This document shows positions 1 through 8,873 of a stretch of DNA of 63,589 nt, piece by piece; the stretch's first letter is position 1, and every line of letters begins with the position of its first letter. The stretch is from Hyphomicrobiales bacterium (GTDB lineage Bacteria; Pseudomonadota; Alphaproteobacteria; Rhizobiales; Rhizobiaceae), in the NCBI GenBank assembly GCA_900467745.1, contig UBQW01000036.1:1-63589 (forward strand), in the 5' to 3' direction. Both the position numbers and the translations under genes were made by a program. A model generated the notes under the pieces. The model did no database searches. It was not told where the DNA came from and worked only from the letters and a program-made list of their open reading frames with translations.

Positions 1-25
1 AATGGGGTCTAGATGTTGCTCCCGC

Positions 26-679
26 TCAATTCGAGCGGACAACCATAGGACTCGCATCCCCCCTCGGCGTGAGCGTGGCTCTGATCTGGTCAATCTTTCC
101 TTCGGCGTCACCGACACCGAGAATAGATTTGGCCTTTTCGAGAGCGGCCGGGCTAACCTCCCCAGTTTTTGTCGCCAATGCCAGCGCGACCTCCAGGGCT
201 TGGCCACCCAAGATAGGGTCGTCCTCAGATGGCTCGACACCGTTATCGAGTTCGTACTGGGCGTAGGCCACAGAGTAGGCCGAAATAGCCGCCATTCGAG
301 GATCAGACGTGTGCAGATAGGCCTTGTAGCTGCGATTGAGTGAGTTCAAACCAGCAACCTCAGCAGAGGCCTTGCGCTCTGTCGAGGTAACATTTGTCGT
401 CCGCTCGGCCTTCCTGGACTGCGACCGACCAAAAGCTTCGCCTGACTTACCTCTCGCGGCCTTGCCCTGAGACTGTGAATTATCATGAGTGGAGCTGCTG
501 CCTTTGCCACCGCTATTGCCATGACCACCGCCACCATTGCCGCCGCCGCTTCCCCCTCCATTACCACCACCGTTTCCGCCTTTCGCCGTGGCCGCGAAGT
601 TAAAACCAGCGACGGCGAGGGGACTTGCGGCGAGTGCAAGCGATAGGGCAGCAATGGAAGCTAAGGTGGTGATGCGCAT
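26..679 (-). CDS. Secreted glycine-rich protein of unknown function
   Basis: Start set at the ATG behind a GGAGG ribosome site six bases upstream; it opens a typical signal peptide (residues 1-24, ending near AVA). Residues 33-58 are a Gly/Asn/Ser run, followed by a basic Ser/Gln-rich linker and a helical C-terminal half (about 110-215) with no family I recognise. The upstream extension has no ribosome site and would bury the signal peptide. Probably periplasmic or cell-surface. The function is unknown; only the secretion signal and low-complexity segment are directly supported. Confidence 0.75.
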   Translation of the reverse strand: MRITTLASIAALSLALAASPLAVAGFNFAATAKGGNGGGNGGGSGGGNGGGGHGNSGGKGSSSTHDNSQSQGKAARGKSGEAFGRSQSRKAERTTNVTSTERKASAEVAGLNSLNRSYKAYLHTSDPRMAAISAYSVAYAQYELDNGVEPSEDDPILGGQALEVALALATKTGEVSPAALEKAKSILGVGDAEGKIDQIRATLTPRGDASPMVVRSN

Positions 680-1162
680 CGTTTCCTCCAGATAGAGCCG
701 CCAACGAGACGGACTTATGGCGTTCAAGATGATTCCGAGGGTATCGAAAGATCGCCGATCCGACATCGGACGGAGGTCTGATACGGTTTGAGATAGGAAC
801 GACAAGACCGTTTAGCGTTAACCGCTGGCGCCGAAATGATGAGTTTTTTTCCTCGATAAGCCAAATTGGAGCGGAATGCGCATCTGCCGTCGTCCTCTAT
901 GGCGCTGGCGCCTCGCAGTGGCTTAGAAGCGCTGGCTAAACAGATGGTAGCTCGTTCCGTGAAGGATGCTTTTTTAGAGCAGTTCGCCATCACGCGGCGG
1001 CAAGACTATACGGGTAGGACTGCACAGTTTACAAAAGAGCGAGCGGATCGCCTTTTCTTTCGTTCGCTCTTTGGCCTCAGAAGACATTCACGTGATCTTG
1101 CTCAAATCTAACCCGGATCCGTGCGGTAACGGAGGTGACGATGGGTAGTCACGGGTGTCAGC
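680..1162. other. Intergenic, no gene recognised
   Basis: About 480 bases between two minus-strand genes. Open frames here lack ribosome sites and recognisable protein features. The part near 700-840 probably holds the promoter of the glycine-rich gene, but I cannot assign boxes. Confidence 0.5.
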
Positions 1163-1483
1163 CTACATTCCCCTCCGTTGACCGACTTGCATGCGCCAGT
1201 AAAGCACAGCTGCCGCAAAGGCAAACCCTGCGGCCCATCGCCAGTAGCTGCGAACAGCAGGTTGCACTGCCTTATCGGCCTGATCACCACCGAGGGCGAC
1301 ATGGAGTTGAGAACGGAGATCCGAGATTTCTTTTCGAAGCCAAGCAGCCTCCCGTTCAAGATCTTGAAGATCGACTTTTTGGTCTTCGCTGAAGTGGACC
1401 TTCGCCGTTTGATCGTGGATCTCGGCAAGTTGCTCCTCAAGTTCCACTCGGCTCTTGAACCCTCTTGTCCGCGTGTCCGTCAT
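1163..1483 (-). CDS. Small coiled-coil protein with C-terminal membrane segment
   Basis: 106 aa from the ATG nine bases after GGAGG; a second ATG two codons upstream is too close to the ribosome site. Residues about 8-60 are charged and heptad-like (RVELEEQLAEIHDQ, then LQDLEREAAWLRKEISDLRSQL), predicting a coiled coil. Residues about 78-98 form one hydrophobic segment rich in Ala, Trp and Phe, so it is probably tail-anchored in the inner membrane. No family recognised. Confidence 0.65.
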   Translation of the reverse strand: MTDTRTRGFKSRVELEEQLAEIHDQTAKVHFSEDQKVDLQDLEREAAWLRKEISDLRSQLHVALGGDQADKAVQPAVRSYWRWAAGFAFAAAVLYWRMQVGQRRGM

Positions 1484-1702
1484 TGCCATCGTCCTCCGGT
1501 CAACTCTCAATAAAATGGAACGTGCGGCTTTTGCTAAAAGATGCGCCCTATTGTGCGTTAGTTAGGCCTGCATGGTTTAGCAGAGTTGCTTGATATCGCT
1601 TCGCCGCTCGCGCTTCTGATGCCTTTGTTCGAACCCTGGACTTCAGTCGAGGGGACCACAGGATCTACCGTCGCAGGCAGCGAAAACGCGCGCCTAATAA
1701 CT

Positions 1703-1966
1703 CTAGAAACGGCTCAACATTCGATCGTGTACGTTCTCGAACCCGACGACCATCGCAGCAATAGCTATCGCTTTGTTACGATGGGTCGCATGCGATATGT
1801 AACCCTCCAATACCGCGACAGGACCAGTCATCTGGACCGTGATCGCACTACTGTCCATATCAGGGTCGGCGGACAGTGCTGCCTGGATCGTTGCTATCGT
1901 GGAAGCAGCACTGTGGCCTTGCGAGCAGCATTCTTCGTGCGTGAAGCTATCGGAACCAAACTTCAT
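1703..1966 (-). CDS. BON-domain protein
   Basis: 87 aa. Start at the ATG following GGAAGGAG; the longer frame runs into an AraC relic. Residues about 20-85 follow the BON pattern: an Ala-rich helix (IATIQAALSADPDMD), strands around ITVQMTGPVAVLEGYI, then a helix and a final VVGFENVHDRM. BON domains bind phospholipid or peptidoglycan and often occur in stress-induced envelope proteins. No signal peptide is visible, so location is uncertain. A second BON-like gene lies near 21.8 kb. Confidence 0.7.
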   Translation of the reverse strand: MKFGSDSFTHEECCSQGHSAASTIATIQAALSADPDMDSSAITVQMTGPVAVLEGYISHATHRNKAIAIAAMVVGFENVHDRMLSRF

Positions 1967-2029
1967 AACGGCACTCCTTCCGGTCCTCGCTTTGGAGAAC
2001 CCAATCGGTGAATGCCACACTAATCTAGC

Positions 2030-2440
2030 TGCAGCCCCTTTGGTTCCGCTGGTACGACTTAGGTCCCTCCTTGCCGATGCCGGCGCAGGAGCATAAGTCG
2101 TTCCAACGGATCGCACATCGACAGGCTCTTGGAAGATTGCGCGACCTTGTTTGTCAGTGTTGCCAGTGCGCGCTCTTGGACGATGGCGCACCGCGGAGCT
2201 TCGTGCAATCGTAGTTGTTTTTGATATTGCATCGGGCTCATCGTAGTAAGCGACCGGAAATGGTGATGAAATGTCGATCCACCCATGCCCGCGAATCTCG
2301 CAAGTTGCTCGATACGTAGTGGCTCATTGAAGTGCTCTCTAATCCATTGAATGGCCTTGGAGACCCGGCGCATCGCAATCCAGGCGATCTTGATTGCTGC
2401 AATATGCGCCGCCGAATGGAGCTTGTCTCGTCCGGCATTG
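2030..2440 (-). pseudogene. AraC-family regulator relic (C-terminal DNA-binding part)
   Basis: In one frame (about 2420 to 2145) the sequence reads as the start of an AraC helix-turn-helix: SKAIQWIREHFNEPL, then IEQLARFAGMGGSTFHHHF, then TTMSPMQYQKQLRLHEA. The expected second helix-turn-helix does not follow; a weak continuation (RAIFQ ... ARRDLSRTSG) appears in another frame, implying at least one frameshift. The N-terminal cupin-like domain of this AraC subgroup is missing. I read it as a decayed gene, not a short functional regulator. Confidence 0.6.
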
Positions 2441-2618
2441 ATGAGAGCTGAACCGACGACTACGTCTTTTCTTTCAGTGCATTGAGCTCAAAAAAACGAA
2501 CCCATCAATGCGATAGACGAGAAGGGACTGTTGGTGCTATCAAGATGTTTGGCCCCAGAATTTCAGTGCCGTTTCATCGCATCTCAATGTCTGCGCGGTG
2601 ATCAACGCGGTATAGCGG

Positions 2619-3650
2619 TCAGAACGACAGTTGAACCTTCATCGATCTGCTCCTGTCGCCGGCCGTTTCGAAAGCCGTGATCACATCCTCCAGCGGGAAC
2701 GTGCCCGTCAGAAGTGGCTTGAGGTCAACCCGCCGCTTGTTGATGAGTGCGACGGCAAGGCCGAATTCCTCATGAAAGCGGAAGGTGCCCTTCATCTCGA
2801 TTTCCTTGGACACGACCATGTTCTGGGGAATGGAGACATCGCCGCCAAGTCCGAGCTGCACCAGAGTTGAGCGCGGGCGCAACACTTCGAGACCGGAGCG
2901 CACGGCGCGCTCATTGCCCGAAGCCTCGAACTGCACGTCAAAATACCCCCTGTTAGCAGAATAGGACGACAATTCCTCCGAGCTAATGGCGACATTGATG
3001 ACCCGGTCGGCGCCGATCTCAAGCGCCTTTCTCAAGACTGTGTCCATCACGTCGGTGGCCACAATCTCGCGGGCGCCATGGGCACGCGCCGCGATGATGG
3101 CGAGTGCCCCGATCGGGCCGCAGCCGGTCACCAAAACCCGCTTGTCGGTCAGTGCGCCAGCGCGGTTGACGCCATGCAGGGTGACCGCGAACGGCTCAGC
3201 CATTGCCGCCTCGTTGATCGACACCCCTTCCGCGACCTTGTGGCACTGATAGGCTTCGGCAACGAGACGCTCACGGAACGCACCCTGAATATGCGGCATG
3301 GGCATGGCCGAGCCATAGAAGCGCATGTTCAGGCAATGGTTCTGCTGGCCCTTGAGGCAGTATTCGCAGGCATTGCAAGGACGCGACGGCGATACCGCGA
3401 CCCGATCGCCGATAGCGAGGCCGGATACGCCCTCGCCCAGTGCCTTGACCGTACCGGCCACCTCGTGGCCCAGGATCATCGGCTCGCGCACGCGGATCGT
3501 TCCGAACCCGCCGTGCTGGTAATAGTGTAGGTCGGAACCGCAGATACCGCCGGCTTCGATCGCAACCTCGACCTGTCCCGGTCGAAGCGCTTCGACCTCG
3601 CGGTCCTCGATGCGAAGGTCCTTGGCGGCGTGGATGACGACGGCTTTCAT
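2619..3650 (-). CDS. idnD: L-idonate 5-dehydrogenase-like zinc alcohol dehydrogenase
   Basis: 343 aa medium-chain dehydrogenase. It shows the catalytic-zinc region GGICGSDLHYYQHG, the GHE motif near residue 61, the structural-zinc cysteines in CNACEYCLKGQQNHC, and a Rossmann turn (VTGCGPIGALA). CGSDLHYYQ and MRFYGSAM closely resemble E. coli IdnD, which oxidises L-idonate to 5-keto-D-gluconate. It is the last gene of the operon, 9 bases after a hydroxyacid dehydrogenase and near a gluconokinase, which supports sugar-acid catabolism. A related polyol substrate cannot be excluded. Confidence 0.8.
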   Translation of the reverse strand: MKAVVIHAAKDLRIEDREVEALRPGQVEVAIEAGGICGSDLHYYQHGGFGTIRVREPMILGHEVAGTVKALGEGVSGLAIGDRVAVSPSRPCNACEYCLKGQQNHCLNMRFYGSAMPMPHIQGAFRERLVAEAYQCHKVAEGVSINEAAMAEPFAVTLHGVNRAGALTDKRVLVTGCGPIGALAIIAARAHGAREIVATDVMDTVLRKALEIGADRVINVAISSEELSSYSANRGYFDVQFEASGNERAVRSGLEVLRPRSTLVQLGLGGDVSIPQNMVVSKEIEMKGTFRFHEEFGLAVALINKRRVDLKPLLTGTFPLEDVITAFETAGDRSRSMKVQLSF

Positions 3651-3659
3651 GGGATTTCC

Positions 3660-4607
3660 TTACAATACCGGGGTCAGAAGGTCGACACCTGCAAAATGAG
3701 CGGCGAGGTTGTCGCGCACCAGTTTGCCCATCGCCTTTCTGGTTTCGATCGTACCAGACGCATGGTGCGGTTGCAGGAGAACATTGTCGAGCGTCAGAAA
3801 GCGCGGGTTGAGCTTCGGCTCGCTCTCGAAGACATCGAGTGCCGCCGAGCCGAGCTTGCCAGCTTCCAGCGCGTCAAGCAGGGCGTCTTCATCGATGTTG
3901 GAAGCACGCGAGATGTTGATCAGCATGCCTTCCGGCCCGAGCGCCTCGATCACCGGCTTGGACACAACGTGGCGTGTCACGGCCGAGGCGGCGAGCGTCA
4001 CGAAGAGGAAGTCGGCATGCCTTGCCAATTCGACCGGATCGGCGATGAAGGTAATGTCCTTGGCAAAATCCTTGGCTGAAACGTCGCTGTAGGCGATATC
4101 CATATCGAAGCCCTTGAGGCGCTTGGCGACTTCGAAGCCAATGCGGCCAAGGCCAAGCACGCCGGCCTTGCGGCCCCAGACGCGACGCTTCAACGGATAA
4201 AGGCCTTTTGATGCCCAGCTTCCGTCCTTGACCCAGGTCTCCGCTCCGATCATGCCGCGCGACTGAGCCAGCATCATGGCGACGCCGAGATCGGCAACGT
4301 CATTGGTGAGGACGTCGGGCGTATTGGTGACGCGGATGCCGCGGGCGCGGGCCGCATCTAGGTTTACCGCATCATGACCGACGCCGTAGACCGAGATCAC
4401 TTCTAGTTTCGGCAGCTGGCCGATCAGTTCCGCCGAGGCGCCAAGCTCGCCGCGTGTGGCGATGCCACGGATATCGGCGCCGTGCTGCGCCAGGAAGGCC
4501 TCGCGATCGGCCGCCTCGTAAAGCTTATGGACTTCGAACTGCGCTTCCAACTCAACCATATCCCATTCCGGATAGGTTCCGATCATCAAGATGTTCGGCT
4601 TGCTCAT
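3660..4607 (-). CDS. D-2-hydroxyacid dehydrogenase (glyoxylate/ketogluconate reductase type)
   Basis: 315 aa from the ATG behind GGAGG. Residues about 95-280 form the NAD(P)-binding domain with GLGRIG; the C-terminal part holds the catalytic Arg (INISRASNIDE), Glu (VFESEP) and His (LLQPHHASGT). The GhrB/2-ketogluconate-reductase group reduces hydroxypyruvate, glyoxylate and 2-keto sugar acids. Between idonate dehydrogenase and gluconokinase, reduction of 2-keto- or 2,5-diketo-gluconate is plausible; that substrate is inference from context. Confidence 0.8.
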   Translation of the reverse strand: MSKPNILMIGTYPEWDMVELEAQFEVHKLYEAADREAFLAQHGADIRGIATRGELGASAELIGQLPKLEVISVYGVGHDAVNLDAARARGIRVTNTPDVLTNDVADLGVAMMLAQSRGMIGAETWVKDGSWASKGLYPLKRRVWGRKAGVLGLGRIGFEVAKRLKGFDMDIAYSDVSAKDFAKDITFIADPVELARHADFLFVTLAASAVTRHVVSKPVIEALGPEGMLINISRASNIDEDALLDALEAGKLGSAALDVFESEPKLNPRFLTLDNVLLQPHHASGTIETRKAMGKLVRDNLAAHFAGVDLLTPVL

Positions 4608-4636
4608 TGTTTCCTCCGTCTGTTTTGAACCCGGTC

Positions 4637-5176
4637 TCAAGGACACCTTGACGACGCCAGATATTCCAGCGCCGCCTCGACGATCGCCTCCAGCGGTTGA
4701 TTGATCTCGATCGTGACCACCCGGTCCTCGCCATGAGGAGGCTCAAGCGTCGCGAGCTGGCTGTCGAGCAGCGATAACGGCATGTAATCGTGACTGCGGG
4801 CCGCCATTCGCGCGGCCAATACCTCGCGATCCCCATGCAGATAGACGAACACAACGGGCCTGCCGGCCAATGCCCGAAGCCGATCGCGATATGACCGCTT
4901 CAGCGCCGAACAGGACACGACGACATCGCCGTCGCCACCCAGCATCCGGCCGAGCGCATCGAGCCAGGGCCCGCGGTCGGCATCGTCCAATGGCGTACCT
5001 GTCCGCATCTTTTCGACATTCGCCGCGGGATGAAGGCTGTCGCCTTCGATGAAATCGGCGCCGATGCGGTGGGCGAGATCTTCTCCCACCGAGGACTTGC
5101 CGCAACCGGAGACGCCCATGACCACGACGTGGCCGACGCCAGCCCACTTATCAGAGGCTGATTGTGATGCCGCCAT
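4637..5176 (-). CDS. gntK: Gluconokinase
   Basis: 179 aa. Walker A MGVSGCGKSSVG near residue 22, then the family motif IEGDSLHPAANVEKM and SCSALKRSYRDRLR, as in GntK/IdnK, which phosphorylate D-gluconate to 6-phosphogluconate. The start overlaps the end of the upstream SDR gene by about 26 bases; ATGs two and seven codons earlier are alternatives and none has a strong ribosome site, so translation may be coupled. It delivers the pathway's product to central metabolism. Confidence 0.88.
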   Translation of the reverse strand: MAASQSASDKWAGVGHVVVMGVSGCGKSSVGEDLAHRIGADFIEGDSLHPAANVEKMRTGTPLDDADRGPWLDALGRMLGGDGDVVVSCSALKRSYRDRLRALAGRPVVFVYLHGDREVLAARMAARSHDYMPLSLLDSQLATLEPPHGEDRVVTIEINQPLEAIVEAALEYLASSRCP

Positions 5177-5918
5177 CGACATAAAGCGTGTGTCCATTCA
5201 CGAAAGATGAGGCTTTGGACGACAGAAAGACTGCCGCACCGACAAGCTCCTCGACATCGCCCCAGCGACCGGCCGGCGTGCGTTTCTCTAGCCAGGCCGT
5301 AAATTCAGGGTTGTCGCCTAGCGCCTGATTGAGCGGTGTCTTGAAGTAGCCGGGCGCCAGCGCGTTGATCTGCAGGCCGTGTTTTGCCCAGTCGGTCGCC
5401 ATGCCACGCGTCAAGTTTTTCACGGCGCCCTTGGTGGCCGTATAGGGCGCGATCCCGGGGCGTGCGAGTTCGCTCTGTACCGAGGCGATATTTACGATCT
5501 TGCCGCGGCCGCGACCGATCATGAAGCTCGCGACCGCCTGCCCGACGTAAAAGGCGCTGGAGATGTTGGTCTTCAACAGCTGCTCCCAGCGATCTACCGG
5601 GAACGCTTCCAGCGGACTGCGAAACTGCATGCCGGCATTGTTGACCAGGATATCAATCGGACCAACGTCTCTTTCGATCGCATCGACGCCGCGATTGACC
5701 GCGTCTGCATCCGTCACATCGAAATCGCTGGCCGAAACCCGGACGCCGATGTCTGCCAGTTCGCGGACTGCGACATCAAGCTTGCCGCGATCCCGACCGT
5801 TGAGCACGACCTCGGCACCATGCTCGGCAAGACCGCGCGCAAGCGCGAACCCGATCCCCTGTGACGAGCCCGTGACGAGCGCTCGCAGACCACCAAGGTC
5901 GAAAAGCGGGAACGTCAT
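5151..5918 (-). CDS. idnO: SDR oxidoreductase, gluconate 5-dehydrogenase type
   Basis: 255 aa. Classical SDR: TGSSQGIG cofactor turn (about residue 15), NNAG (about 90), catalytic Ser in NIASVQS and YTATKGAV for Tyr/Lys. The FDLGGLRALVTG opening, the segment around MQFRSPLEAF and the ending HTLYVDGG are like IdnO/Gno enzymes that interconvert 5-ketogluconate and gluconate. An AGGA site lies nine bases before the ATG; a TTG three codons upstream is an alternative. It supplies gluconate to the adjacent kinase. Confidence 0.8.
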   Translation of the reverse strand: MTFPLFDLGGLRALVTGSSQGIGFALARGLAEHGAEVVLNGRDRGKLDVAVRELADIGVRVSASDFDVTDADAVNRGVDAIERDVGPIDILVNNAGMQFRSPLEAFPVDRWEQLLKTNISSAFYVGQAVASFMIGRGRGKIVNIASVQSELARPGIAPYTATKGAVKNLTRGMATDWAKHGLQINALAPGYFKTPLNQALGDNPEFTAWLEKRTPAGRWGDVEELVGAAVFLSSKASSFVNGHTLYVDGGITISL

Positions 5919-5923
5919 CGCGC

Positions 5924-6265
5924 TCAATCCTGCGCCGAGAGATCGTGGATCGCGGCACTCGTGACGCGGTGATAGACCTTGCCGTCGAACATGCTCAGCA
6001 GGTGCTGTGTCTGTTCGCGTGACTGGAAACGTGCGTCACAAGCCATGGCGCGCTCAAGCGCTGCGTGATCCGGATAGGTGATGGCCAGAAGCAGGGGCAT
6101 GGACGGCGCACCCTCGTCGCGCTCGAGCTCGAGGCAGACGGCAACGCTCACCGCGCCGTCAAATTTGGTCCATAGCGGCGTCAGCGTTTTCTCTACGAAA
6201 CTGTAGAATTCGTCCTCCTTGCCGGCCTTGATCGTTCCAACGAATTCTGCGTAACGGATCAGCAT
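5924..6265 (-). CDS. Small conserved protein, possibly ferredoxin-like fold
   Basis: 113 aa from the ATG behind GAGGAGG. The pattern MLIRYAEFVGTIKAGKEDEF ... FDGAVSVAVCLELE ... LLLAITYPDHAALERAM resembles the dimeric alpha/beta-barrel (EthD/monooxygenase-like) proteins that often accompany catabolic operons, but no catalytic residues are recognisable. It lies 14 bases after the beta-hydroxyacid dehydrogenase and 5 bases before the SDR gene, so it is co-transcribed. Function unknown. Confidence 0.65.
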   Translation of the reverse strand: MLIRYAEFVGTIKAGKEDEFYSFVEKTLTPLWTKFDGAVSVAVCLELERDEGAPSMPLLLAITYPDHAALERAMACDARFQSREQTQHLLSMFDGKVYHRVTSAAIHDLSAQD

Positions 6266-6279
6266 GTCATTCCTCCTCA

Positions 6280-7161
6280 TTAGGCCTTCGGGCCATCGTA
6301 AAACTTCATCAGGGCGGCATTGTCCGCTGCACCGAGCCCCGCGGAGACCATCAGCCGGTGGATCTCCATGCAGAGCGATGTCATGGGCATTGCCGTGCCG
6401 GTGTGGACCGCCAGCGACTGCGCGGCGGAGAGATCCTTCACCATGTTGTCGATCCTGCCGGTGGGCGAGTAATCGTTGCGCGCCATCTTGCCCATGAACT
6501 CCTGCAGGATCGCGCTGTCGGCGCGGCCGCCACTCAGCGCCGCAGGGATCCGCTGCGCATCGACACCGGAATCGATTGCCAGCTTGGTCGCTTCGGCCAC
6601 GGCAACGAAATTGAGCGCGCACAGGACCTGATTGATAAGCTTGGTCGTCTGCCCCGCGCCGCTCGGGCCCATCAGGGTCAAGTTCTGGCAAAGATCGTCG
6701 AGGATCGGCTTCGCCTCGGCAAAATCGGCGGGGTTACCACCGGCCATCACCGTGAGCTTGCCTTCGTAAGCTTTTGGCGCCCCGCCGGAGAGCGGGCAGT
6801 CCAGCCACTTCAGGTCGGCCGCCGCGGCGTCCGCATTGAACTGCCTTGTCAGGATCGGGTCGATCGACGACATGTCGATCACCACAGTTCCGGCCGCAGC
6901 GCCCTTGACGACGCCGGTGGAACCGAACACCGCTTCGCGGACGATCGTTGCGGAGTTGAGGCTGAGGACGACGGCGTCGGATCGCGACGCGGCGTCGGAA
7001 GCGGTAGAGGCTGCCTCCGCGCCCTGGGCGGTCATCTGCGCCACCTTGGCCGGATCCACATCAAAGGCGATGACGGTATGACCGGTTTTCAGGAGACGCG
7101 AGCCGATTGCGTGACCCATGACGCCGCAACCGATCAAAGCAATTTTCCGTTTTTTCGACAC
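6280..7161 (-). CDS. Beta-hydroxyacid dehydrogenase (3-hydroxyisobutyrate dehydrogenase family)
   Basis: 293 aa from a GTG seven bases after AGAGG; the frame extends upstream without a better ribosome site. N-terminal Rossmann motif IALIGCGVMGHAIGSRLL, the substrate motif LDCPLSGGAPKAYEGKL, and the catalytic-Lys helix GAGQTTKLINQVLCALN. The family includes 3-hydroxyisobutyrate, tartronate-semialdehyde and 6-phosphogluconate-like dehydrogenases. Its step in this operon is unclear; oxidation of a branched or amino-derived hydroxyacid would fit the amino-acid-type transporter upstream. Confidence 0.8.
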   Translation of the reverse strand: MSKKRKIALIGCGVMGHAIGSRLLKTGHTVIAFDVDPAKVAQMTAQGAEAASTASDAASRSDAVVLSLNSATIVREAVFGSTGVVKGAAAGTVVIDMSSIDPILTRQFNADAAAADLKWLDCPLSGGAPKAYEGKLTVMAGGNPADFAEAKPILDDLCQNLTLMGPSGAGQTTKLINQVLCALNFVAVAEATKLAIDSGVDAQRIPAALSGGRADSAILQEFMGKMARNDYSPTGRIDNMVKDLSAAQSLAVHTGTAMPMTSLCMEIHRLMVSAGLGAADNAALMKFYDGPKA

Positions 7162-7223
7162 AGCTTTTCCTCTCCTCCCGACCAGGGGGCTCAATGTGAT
7201 AGCCAAAACGAGTTACGAGGCGG

Positions 7224-7955
7224 TCAGCCGATCTCTGATCTAAGGAAGGCTTGCAGCTCGGGCGTTCTGGGATTTGTGAAAAATTCGGCGGACGGCCCCT
7301 CTTCGTGGATGATGCCATCCTTCATGAAAATTGTCCGGTTTGCGACCCGGCGCGCGAAACCCATTTCGTGGGTCACGAGCAGCATGGTCATGCCCTGGCG
7401 AGCGAGATTCTCGATGACGGCAAGAACCTCGCCGGTCAGCTCAGGATCGAGTGCCGAAGTCACCTCGTCGAACAGCAGGACCTTGGGGCGCATGGCAAGA
7501 GAGCGGGCAATTGCCACGCGCTGCTGCTGGCCGCCCGAAAGCATATCAGGATAGGCATCGAAGCGATCGCCGAGCCCGACCATCGACAGGCAACGCTGCG
7601 CTTCGTCTCGGGCGGCCGCCTTGGTCTCGCCTTTCACCCGAACGGGGGCGAGCATGATGTTTTCGCCTGCGGTCAGATGCGGGAAGAGATTATAGCTCTG
7701 GAAAACGATGCCGACGTCGCGCCGGAGCTCCCGCAAGGCCGCTGGCTTGCGCGACATGGCGTGACCGGCAATCTGGATACGGCCGCTATCGACCGTTTCC
7801 AATCCGTTGAGACAACGCAGAAACGTGCTCTTTCCCGAGCCGCTCCGCCCGATCAGTGCAACGACCTCACCGGCCTCGACATTCAGGGACACGCCCTTCA
7901 GCACTTCGAGCGGGCCAAAGCTCTTGCGGATATCATTTGCGATTACGACAGACAT
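7224..7955 (-). CDS. Polar amino acid-type ABC transporter ATP-binding protein
   Basis: 243 aa. Walker A GRSGSGKST (about residue 37), Q-loop VFQSYNLFPHLT, signature LSGGQQQRVAIARSLAM, Walker B VLLFDEVTSALDPEL and switch His in LLVTHEMGFA. The pattern matches GlnQ/HisP/ArtP ATPases. Start ATG behind GAGGTGAAC. Works with the two permeases and the periplasmic protein upstream as a complete importer. Confidence 0.92.
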   Translation of the reverse strand: MSVVIANDIRKSFGPLEVLKGVSLNVEAGEVVALIGRSGSGKSTFLRCLNGLETVDSGRIQIAGHAMSRKPAALRELRRDVGIVFQSYNLFPHLTAGENIMLAPVRVKGETKAAARDEAQRCLSMVGLGDRFDAYPDMLSGGQQQRVAIARSLAMRPKVLLFDEVTSALDPELTGEVLAVIENLARQGMTMLLVTHEMGFARRVANRTIFMKDGIIHEEGPSAEFFTNPRTPELQAFLRSEIG

Positions 7956-8016
7956 GTTCACCTCACGATGGGAATGCCGGGGCAGCGACCTATGCTGCCC
8001 CCTGCTTCCATTGGGC

Positions 8017-8802
8017 TTAGAAGGACGGCAGTTCGGGCATCGGCGTCTTCATCCACTTTTCGTAGATCTGGCCGAGCTCGCCGCTCTGCTTGTGGACGAA
8101 GAGAACCGTGTTAAGCCAATGCAGTAGATCCGGGTCGCCACGGCGCAGACCCACACCGTAGAAGCTCTGCAGATAGGTCGTCTTTTCCTCGAACTTGTCG
8201 GGATAGCGCTGCTGAAGCTGCGCGCCGATATAGTTCACGGTCCCGATCGCGTCCACCTGGCCGGCGACCAGCGCGTTCAGCGTTGTGCTGTCATCGTCGA
8301 AGCGGACCAGCTCCATTCCCGGAATATTGGCCGCCGACAGCACCTTCTCATGCGCGGTTCCGCGCGGCACGCCAACTTTCTTGCCTTTCAGGTCATCCAG
8401 GCTTTTGATCTCGGTGCCCTTCGGCGCGATGATGACCGACTTGTGGCCGCCATAGGGGTTCGAGAAGGCGACTGACAGCGCGCGCTCGGTATAGATGCCG
8501 AAGCTCGCGACGACGAAATCGACCTTGCCGGTTTGCAGCGACGGAATACGGCTCTGGCCCGTGACCGGGACCAGTTCCAGCTGGACGCCAAGATCCTTGG
8601 CGAGCAGCTTGGCAACATCGACGTCGAGACCGTCAGGCTGCATTTCAGCGTTCGTGATGCCGAACGGCGGAACCGAAAGGTCGACACCGATCAGTACTTT
8701 CTTGCGGGCGATAATATCGTCAAGAGAGGCGGCGGAGGCCGCAGTTGCGCCCAGAGCGATGGCGAGACCGATCAGGGGCATGAATAGGGATTTCAGGCGC
8801 AT
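8017..8802 (-). CDS. ABC transporter substrate-binding protein (SBP_bac_3 family)
   Basis: 261 aa. Signal peptide residues 1-27 (AIALGATAASA), then the family opening IIARKKVLIGVDLSVPPFGI and, near residue 50, DGLDVDVAKLLAKDLG. The ligand-binding segment holds VVASFGIYTERALSVAFSNPY, close to the usual T-x-ER pattern. Start ATG after GAGAGGATACAAC. The fold normally binds amino acids or opines, whereas the operon encodes sugar-acid enzymes, so the ligand may be an amino- or imino-sugar acid (inference). Confidence 0.9.
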   Translation of the reverse strand: MRLKSLFMPLIGLAIALGATAASAASLDDIIARKKVLIGVDLSVPPFGITNAEMQPDGLDVDVAKLLAKDLGVQLELVPVTGQSRIPSLQTGKVDFVVASFGIYTERALSVAFSNPYGGHKSVIIAPKGTEIKSLDDLKGKKVGVPRGTAHEKVLSAANIPGMELVRFDDDSTTLNALVAGQVDAIGTVNYIGAQLQQRYPDKFEEKTTYLQSFYGVGLRRGDPDLLHWLNTVLFVHKQSGELGQIYEKWMKTPMPELPSF

Positions 8803-8873
8803 GTTGTATCCTCTCAGTTTTGGGTTCCGGTTTTGATCAGCGACCTTCTTCGTGTCGTTGATGATGATATTGC